This document shows positions 30,427 to 34,784 of a stretch of DNA of 34,784 nucleotides, piece by piece; the stretch's first letter is position 1; every line of letters begins with the position of its first letter. This DNA comes from Sporichthyaceae bacterium (GTDB lineage: Bacteria > Actinomycetota > Actinomycetes > JAKEEW01): assembly GCA_022616375.1 (NCBI GenBank), contig JAKEEW010000425.1, forward strand, positions 1-34,784, in the 5' to 3' direction. The position numbers and the translations under genes were made by a program. The notes beneath the pieces are model-generated. The model saw nothing but the letters and a program-made list of their open reading frames with translations, was not told the DNA's origin and made no database searches.

Positions 30427-30477
30427 GTTCGCCGCCACTGGCGCGCAACACGATCCGGGCCGGTATCTTTCCCGGAC

Positions 30478-31365
30478 GTGACCAACGATCCACGTGCGGT
30501 TGTGGCCTGGCCGGCGGCAGCCGAAGAGGAGATCATCGCCGGGTTACGGTGCGTCGTCGGTGGCCCGCCGGGTCCGCCGCTGCTGCTGATCCATGGGCTC
30601 GGTGCCACCGCGGAGGTCTGGGCCGGGGTAGCGGGCATCGCCGAGCAACGCTGGCCCGGCTACTGGCTGGCTCCGGACCTACCCGGACACGGCGGCTCGG
30701 CCCGATCGGCAACCGGCGACTACAACTTCGCCATGATGGCCGCCTCGCTGGCGCGGGTTCTGCGAGCGATCGCCCCTGAGGAGCCGGTAACCGCGCTCGG
30801 TCATTCGCTCGGTGGCGTGCTGGCCCTGGAGCTGGCCGGTGGGCGGCACGGCGCCAGGGTGGAGCGTGCGGTCGGTGTCGGGATCAAGGTCGGGTGGACC
30901 GAGGCCGAGCTGGAGCGGGCCGCGGCGTTGGCCCGGCGGCCGGCGACCGTGTTCGGCACCCGGGCCGAGGTGGTGGATCGCTACCTGCGGGTGTCCGGGC
31001 TGGCCGGGCTGTTCGGGCCGGACGACCCGCGGATCGCGCCGGGGATCACTCGCACCGCGGCTGAGCCGGAGACTGCCGAGCTTGGGACTGCAGTCGAGCC
31101 GGGGACCGCGGAGGGCTGGCGGCTGACCCTCGACCAGCGCACGTTCGGGGTCGGCGCGCCGCCGATGACCGAGCTGCTGGCCCATGCCGGCTGCCCGGTC
31201 ACCCTGGCCGCCGGGGAGCACGACCGGATGGTGACGATCGACCAGCTCCAGGCACTGCAGCCGTATCCGGTGCGGCTGACCGGGCTTGGGCACAACGCCC
31301 ACGTCGAGGATCCGGAAGCGGTCTGGGCCTTGCTCGCCGACCGAGCCGAGCCCGCACGTCGATGA
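30478..31365 (+). CDS. Alpha/beta hydrolase
   Basis: LLLIHGLGATAEVWAG; LAPDLPGHGGSA; ALGHSLGGVLALELAG; GHNAHVEDPEAV. Confidence 0.92.
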   Translation: MTNDPRAVVAWPAAAEEEIIAGLRCVVGGPPGPPLLLIHGLGATAEVWAGVAGIAEQRWPGYWLAPDLPGHGGSARSATGDYNFAMMAASLARVLRAIAPEEPVTALGHSLGGVLALELAGGRHGARVERAVGVGIKVGWTEAELERAAALARRPATVFGTRAEVVDRYLRVSGLAGLFGPDDPRIAPGITRTAAEPETAELGTAVEPGTAEGWRLTLDQRTFGVGAPPMTELLAHAGCPVTLAAGEHDRMVTIDQLQALQPYPVRLTGLGHNAHVEDPEAVWALLADRAEPARR

Positions 31366-31408
31366 CGCCGCCAGCAGCTGCCAGGGGCGGGGGATGGCTG
31401 TAGTGAAG

Positions 31409-31458
31409 ACTACGAGAATCACCGTCGTCGGCCGTCGATCGTCGTAGTTTCCGACGAC
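31409..31458. repeat. Interleaved inverted repeats (pseudoknot-like arrangement)
   Basis: actacga (31409-31415)/tcgtagt (31442-31448) interleaved with gtcgtcgg (31424-31431)/ccgacgac (31451-31458). Confidence 0.55.
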
Positions 31459-31506
31459 AGCACCGGCCGCAGGCACGAGGGAAGAGTTGACGGCCGGGCG
31501 GTGGCA

Positions 31507-31602
31507 GCCAACCGGAGGGAGGGCGCCGGGCGTGGGAAGCCAGCCGGAGGGAGGGCGCCGGGCGTGGGCGCCAACCGGAGGGATGGCGGCCGAGCGACGG
31601 CA
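31507..31602. repeat. Tandem ~32-bp repeat, three copies (32, 31, 33 nt)
   Basis: gccaaccggagggagggcgccgggcgtgggaa / gccagccggagggagggcgccgggcgtgggc / gccaaccggagggatggcggccgagcgacggca. Confidence 0.85.
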
Positions 31603-31609
31603 GCCAGAT

Positions 31610-31628
31610 CCGCAGACCGGGTCTGCGG
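31610..31628. other. Hairpin upstream of tRNA-Pro
   Basis: ccgcagac (31610-31617), cgg loop, gtctgcgg (31621-31628). Confidence 0.6.
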
Positions 31629-31707
31629 TACGCTCGTAGCCGCTCGCCGACGCGGATGCGACGGCCGAGCCGCCGCCGGCGAGACCCGTAGTGATCTTTG
31701 CCGGCGC

Positions 31708-31781
31708 CGGGCTGTGGCGCAGTTTGGTAGCGCACCTGACTGGGGGTCAGGGGGTCGTCGGTTCAAATCCGGCCAGCCCGA
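31708..31781 (+). tRNA. tRNA-Pro (anticodon GGG)
   Basis: Acceptor cgggctg/cagcccg; D-arm gcgc-agtttggta-gcgc; anticodon arm cctga-ctGGGgg-tcagg; T-arm gtcgg-ttcaaat-ccggc. No encoded CCA. Confidence 0.95.
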
Positions 31782-31799
31782 CAGACATGGGAGACGCCG

Positions 31800-32906
31800 A
31801 TGGGTAGCCGGCTCGGCGAGCGTGCGCTCAACCGGGCCCTGCTGGATCGCCAACTGCTCCTCGAGCGTTCCACGATGCCGGTCCTGGACGCGATCGAACA
31901 CCTGGTCGGCCTGCAGTCGCAGAACCCCGCCCCGCCCTACGTCGGTCTGTGGACCCGGCTCGACGGCTTTCACCCGGACCAGCTGGCGACGCTGATCATC
32001 GACCGGATGGCGGTCCGGATGTCGCTGCTGCGCGGCACCGTGCACCTGGTGAGCGCGGCCGACGCGGTGGTGCTGCGTGCCTGGCTGCAGCCGCTCTACG
32101 ACCGGTTGCTGTTCCCGGAATCCAACCTTGGCCCGGGAGCCACCCAACAGGACGTCGACGCGGTCGTCGAGGCCGGCCGCACGCTGCTGGACGAGGCGCC
32201 GCGCACCATCGCCCAGCTCGGCCAGGGTCTGCACCCGCGCTGGCCGGACCGGGAGCCCGCGCAGCTGTCCTGGGTCTGCCGCAACCGGCTGCCGCTGGTC
32301 CACGTGCCACCGCGCGGGCTCTGGGGCAAGAGCGGTCAGACCATGCTGACCACGGTGGAGTCCTGGCTCGGGCGCGGGCTGGTCGGTGACCCGGATCCCG
32401 GGCCGATCCTGCTGCGTTACCTTGCCGCGTTCGGCCCGGCCACCGTCAAGGACGCGCAGACCTGGTGCGGGTTGACCAGGCTTGGCGAGGTGCTGGAACG
32501 GCTGCGGCCGCAGCTGCGCACGTTCACCGACGAGCGGGGTCGTGAGCTGTTCGATCACCCGGACGGGCCGCGGCCGGACCCGGACACCCTGGCGCCGGTG
32601 CGATTCCTGCCCGAGTACGACAACGTGCTGCGCTCGCACGAGGACCGCACCCGGGTCCTGGCCACCCAGCACCGGCCGCTGCTGGCCACCAAGAACGACG
32701 CGCCGATGCCGACGTTCCTGGTCGACGGCTTCGTCGCCGGCACCTGGCGGGTGGTCAAGGAGCGCGGCAGCGCGGACCGGGTCCGGATCGTGCCGTTCGA
32801 CCGGCTGGCCGCGACCCACCGGGCCGAGCTGACCGCCGAGGCCGAGCGGCTCGCGGACCTGGTAGCACCCGGCGGCGACGTCGAGCTGGCGGCACCAGCC
32901 GGCTAG
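31800..32906 (+). CDS. Winged-helix DNA-binding domain protein (HTH_42; AlkZ/YcaQ-like DNA glycosylase superfamily)
   Basis: LGERALNRALLDRQLLLERSTMPVLDAIEHLVGLQSQNPAPPYVGLWTRLDGFHPDQLATLIIDRMAVRMSLLRGTVHLVSAADA...; FLPEYDNVL...; FLVDGFVAGTWRV. Confidence 0.85.
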   Translation: MGSRLGERALNRALLDRQLLLERSTMPVLDAIEHLVGLQSQNPAPPYVGLWTRLDGFHPDQLATLIIDRMAVRMSLLRGTVHLVSAADAVVLRAWLQPLYDRLLFPESNLGPGATQQDVDAVVEAGRTLLDEAPRTIAQLGQGLHPRWPDREPAQLSWVCRNRLPLVHVPPRGLWGKSGQTMLTTVESWLGRGLVGDPDPGPILLRYLAAFGPATVKDAQTWCGLTRLGEVLERLRPQLRTFTDERGRELFDHPDGPRPDPDTLAPVRFLPEYDNVLRSHEDRTRVLATQHRPLLATKNDAPMPTFLVDGFVAGTWRVVKERGSADRVRIVPFDRLAATHRAELTAEAERLADLVAPGGDVELAAPAG

Positions 32907-32918
32907 CGCGCCGGCCGG

Positions 32919-33281
32919 CTACTGCGCCGCGTGGTCCATCCACCACTCGGTGAACTCACGGCAGCGGCCGTCGTCGTCGAACCGGAGCACCCAGAGGTTG
33001 CTGAACGTCTGCTTCTCGCTCAGATAGCCGGTCTCACCCTGGATGATCGTGAGGTCGTCGGTCTCGACGACCGGATGCCACTCGAACGTGGTGTCACCGG
33101 GGGCGTCCTGGCGGTCCAGCCAGCCTGCCACGATCTCGTCGCGGCCGGTCCACGGCTGGCGGAAGGGCGCGGTGTAGTACCGCGCGTCCGCGCTGAACAG
33201 GTCGGCGATCTCGTCGGGCCGGTTGGAGTTCCACGCGGCCACGTAGCCGTCGATCCAGCGCAAGATCGGTTCCCTATCCAT
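32919..33281 (-). CDS. Nuclear transport factor 2 / SnoaL-like protein
   Basis: ILRWIDGYVAAWNSNRPDEIADLFSADARYYTAPFRQPWTGRDEIVAGWLD...FSNLWVLRFDDDGRCREFTEWWMD. Confidence 0.85.
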   Translation of the reverse strand: MDREPILRWIDGYVAAWNSNRPDEIADLFSADARYYTAPFRQPWTGRDEIVAGWLDRQDAPGDTTFEWHPVVETDDLTIIQGETGYLSEKQTFSNLWVLRFDDDGRCREFTEWWMDHAAQ

Positions 33282-33283
33282 CC

Positions 33284-34336
33284 CTAACCACCAATCCAGT
33301 CGCCGGTTTCGAGGAGCTTGCCCAGATCTTCCGGCGGGCCGTTGTAGAGGTAGACCGCGGCGGTGCCGATCGGTGTGCCACCGGGCCCGGCGCGGTGCTC
33401 GAGCACCGGGACCGTCCGGCGCAGGTACTGCGATACCGCTTCGTCGCCCGGCTGGTAGAGCTCGAGCTCGTCCAGCGCGGCGAGCATGGTCACCGAGCTG
33501 ATCCGGTAGAGCTCCACCGCGACGCTGCCCTCACCTGACACCACCAGGGCCGGATACGCGTACGGCCGATACGGCGCGGTCGGTACCTCGTACAGGCTCC
33601 CGGCAACCCGGGCCGAGCCGAGGAACTCCGCGCCGTCGAGCAGGTCGTGGTTGCGCTCGCCGTGGCGCAGCGTGCCGTACACCGCAACCACCAGCGGCAC
33701 GGTCTGCGTCGCATCCGGTCCCGGCTCCGGATCCTGGACCGGGGACGGGTCCACTGCCGGATCCGAGACCGGCTTGGGCTGCTTACCGCTGCCGGAGCGC
33801 CGGGCCTTGTCCTGGCTGCCGCAGCCGGCCATCGAGCACCAGCGCCGCTTGCCGTTGCGGCTGGTGTCCAGGAACAGCCAGCCACAGGACGGGCACTGGC
33901 GGATCCGGTCCAGCGGGCCCTGCCGGAGCAGGTCGACCGCGGACGCGGCCGCCGCCCAACCGATCTCGCGTGGGCCGAGCGGCGCCGGCCACTGCAGCGT
34001 GTAGCGCGACCCGTCAGGGCGCAGCCGGCCCCCGGTCACGGCTTCCCGGTACTCCGCGGTCACGATCGCCAGGTCGGCGACGCTGGCCTGCTCGGTGCCG
34101 GCGACCGCGGCGAACACCCGGAAGATCGCCTCGCGCAGGTCCACCGTGGTGACCGGGGTGCGCAACGTTGCGGCCGAACCGGTCCGACCGCCGTCCACGG
34201 CCAACCCGGCCCGCCTGGCCCAGTCGAGCAGATCGCCAACCGTGTCGATACCGTCCTGCTCGGGGGCCGGGCGGCGATCAACCGTGTTCGCGAAGTCCAG
34301 GCAGAGCGCGTTGCCGACCAGCTCGTTCCTCAGCAC
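33284..34336 (-). CDS. ABATE-CGNR zinc finger regulator fused to C-terminal gamma-glutamylcyclotransferase (GGCT/AIG2-like) domain
   Basis: N-term LVGNALCLDFANTVDRR; DRIRQCPSCGWLFLDTSRNGKRRWCSMAGCGSQDKARR; then linker and VAVYGTLRHGERNHDLLDGAEFLGSARVAGSLYEV...LDELELYQPGDEAVSQYLRRTVPV. GTG start 34336 chosen in ORF 33284-34699. Confidence 0.82.
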   Translation of the reverse strand: MLRNELVGNALCLDFANTVDRRPAPEQDGIDTVGDLLDWARRAGLAVDGGRTGSAATLRTPVTTVDLREAIFRVFAAVAGTEQASVADLAIVTAEYREAVTGGRLRPDGSRYTLQWPAPLGPREIGWAAAASAVDLLRQGPLDRIRQCPSCGWLFLDTSRNGKRRWCSMAGCGSQDKARRSGSGKQPKPVSDPAVDPSPVQDPEPGPDATQTVPLVVAVYGTLRHGERNHDLLDGAEFLGSARVAGSLYEVPTAPYRPYAYPALVVSGEGSVAVELYRISSVTMLAALDELELYQPGDEAVSQYLRRTVPVLEHRAGPGGTPIGTAAVYLYNGPPEDLGKLLETGDWIGG

Positions 34337-34391
34337 CGGTCGATCATCCCACCGCGACGGCGGCCGGCCTGTTTTCGGCTCACCCGCCTGC

Positions 34392-34419
34392 GGGAAACAT
34401 CCGTGCCGCCGCCGGTGTT
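34392..34419 (+). promoter_or_regulatory. ECF-sigma (SigE-like) promoter candidate for the protease gene
   Basis: GGGAAAC (34392-34398), 18-nt spacer, GTT (34417-34419). Confidence 0.4.
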
Positions 34420-34459
34420 GTACCGGCCGTCTCACCCGTGTCCCGCACTGGAGGCCGCG

Positions 34460-34784
34460 ATGACCGACCTGGCGGCGGTCCACCCGATCCCACCGGCCGA
34501 CCCCGACTCGGCGGCCCTGGATGTCTACTCCAAGGTTGTCTCGACGGTTGCGGCCGAGATGCTGCCGCACGTGGCCAGCCTTCGGGTCCGGGCCCAGCGC
34601 CGGCAGGGCTGGTGGGCCGAGGGAGCCGGCTCGGCCGTGGTGTTCACCGACGACGGCTACCTGGTGACGAACGCGCACGTGGTGTCCGGCGCGGATCACG
34701 GCATGGCTGGTTTCGCGGACGGTGCCGAGTCGACCTTCGACGTGATCGGCGCCGACCAGCTGTCCGACCTGGCCGTCATCAGGG
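34460..34784 (+). CDS. HtrA/trypsin-like serine protease, N-terminal part (runs off window)
   Basis: Own translation: MTDLAAVHPIPPADPDSAALDVYSKVVSTVAAEMLPHVASLRVRAQRRQGWWAEGAGSAVVFTDDGYLVTNAHVVSGADHGMAGFADGAESTFDVIGADQLSDLAVIR; catalytic His (NAHVV) and Asp (SDLAVI) context; SD ggagg. Confidence 0.85.
   Translation, partial: MTDLAAVHPIPPADPDSAALDVYSKVVSTVAAEMLPHVASLRVRAQRRQGWWAEGAGSAVVFTDDGYLVTNAHVVSGADHGMAGFADGAESTFDVIGADQLSDLAVIR

Noticed and set aside
28702-30438. 578-aa antisense ORF opposite cmk/der
   Set aside because: Shadow ORF of two conserved genes.
31507-31602. Tandem repeats considered as a CRISPR array
   Set aside because: Units are contiguous with no unique spacers, unequal length and no cas genes.
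31501-31995. 164-aa ORF crossing tandem repeats and tRNA-Pro
   Set aside because: Runs through a tRNA gene and into another reading frame of the HTH_42 gene; repeat units break frame periodicity.

Overview
This is a high-GC actinobacterial chromosomal segment, read by eye without tools. It starts in the 3' end of a 23S rRNA gene, followed by 5S rRNA and a strong terminator. A long, mostly + strand housekeeping locus follows, whose gene order resembles Mycobacterium tuberculosis Rv1691-Rv1713 (recalled, not searched): TPR protein, HAD phosphatase, tlyA, nadK, recN, steA, steB, pyrG, NUDIX, xerD, parA-like, scpA, scpB, rluB, cmk, der. Genes additional to that backbone are a MraY-like/MurJ/GT4 trio between steB and pyrG; ald, an AraC-type regulator and a VOC protein before xerD; an L,D-transpeptidase; a DUF1203 gene; and aroH-tyrA. 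The right end is more accessory: a structured, repeat-rich non-coding stretch, tRNA-Pro(GGG), a winged-helix (HTH_42/AlkZ-like) protein, an NTF2-like protein, an unusual ABATE-CGNR zinc finger-gamma-glutamylcyclotransferase fusion, and the start of an HtrA-like protease. I saw no CRISPR array, prophage or transposon. Best leads: (1) a palindrome centred exactly between two identical divergent -10 boxes at 5187-5242; (2) widespread leaderless-type TAnnnT-N6-8-start architecture, in three cases built from the upstream stop codon; (3) the CGNR-GGCT fusion; (4) the coupled PNPT/flippase/glycosyltransferase trio in the SteAB division locus; (5) the interleaved inverted repeats and ~32-bp tandem repeats upstream of tRNA-Pro; (6) the 14-bp inverted repeat element between rluB and aroH.
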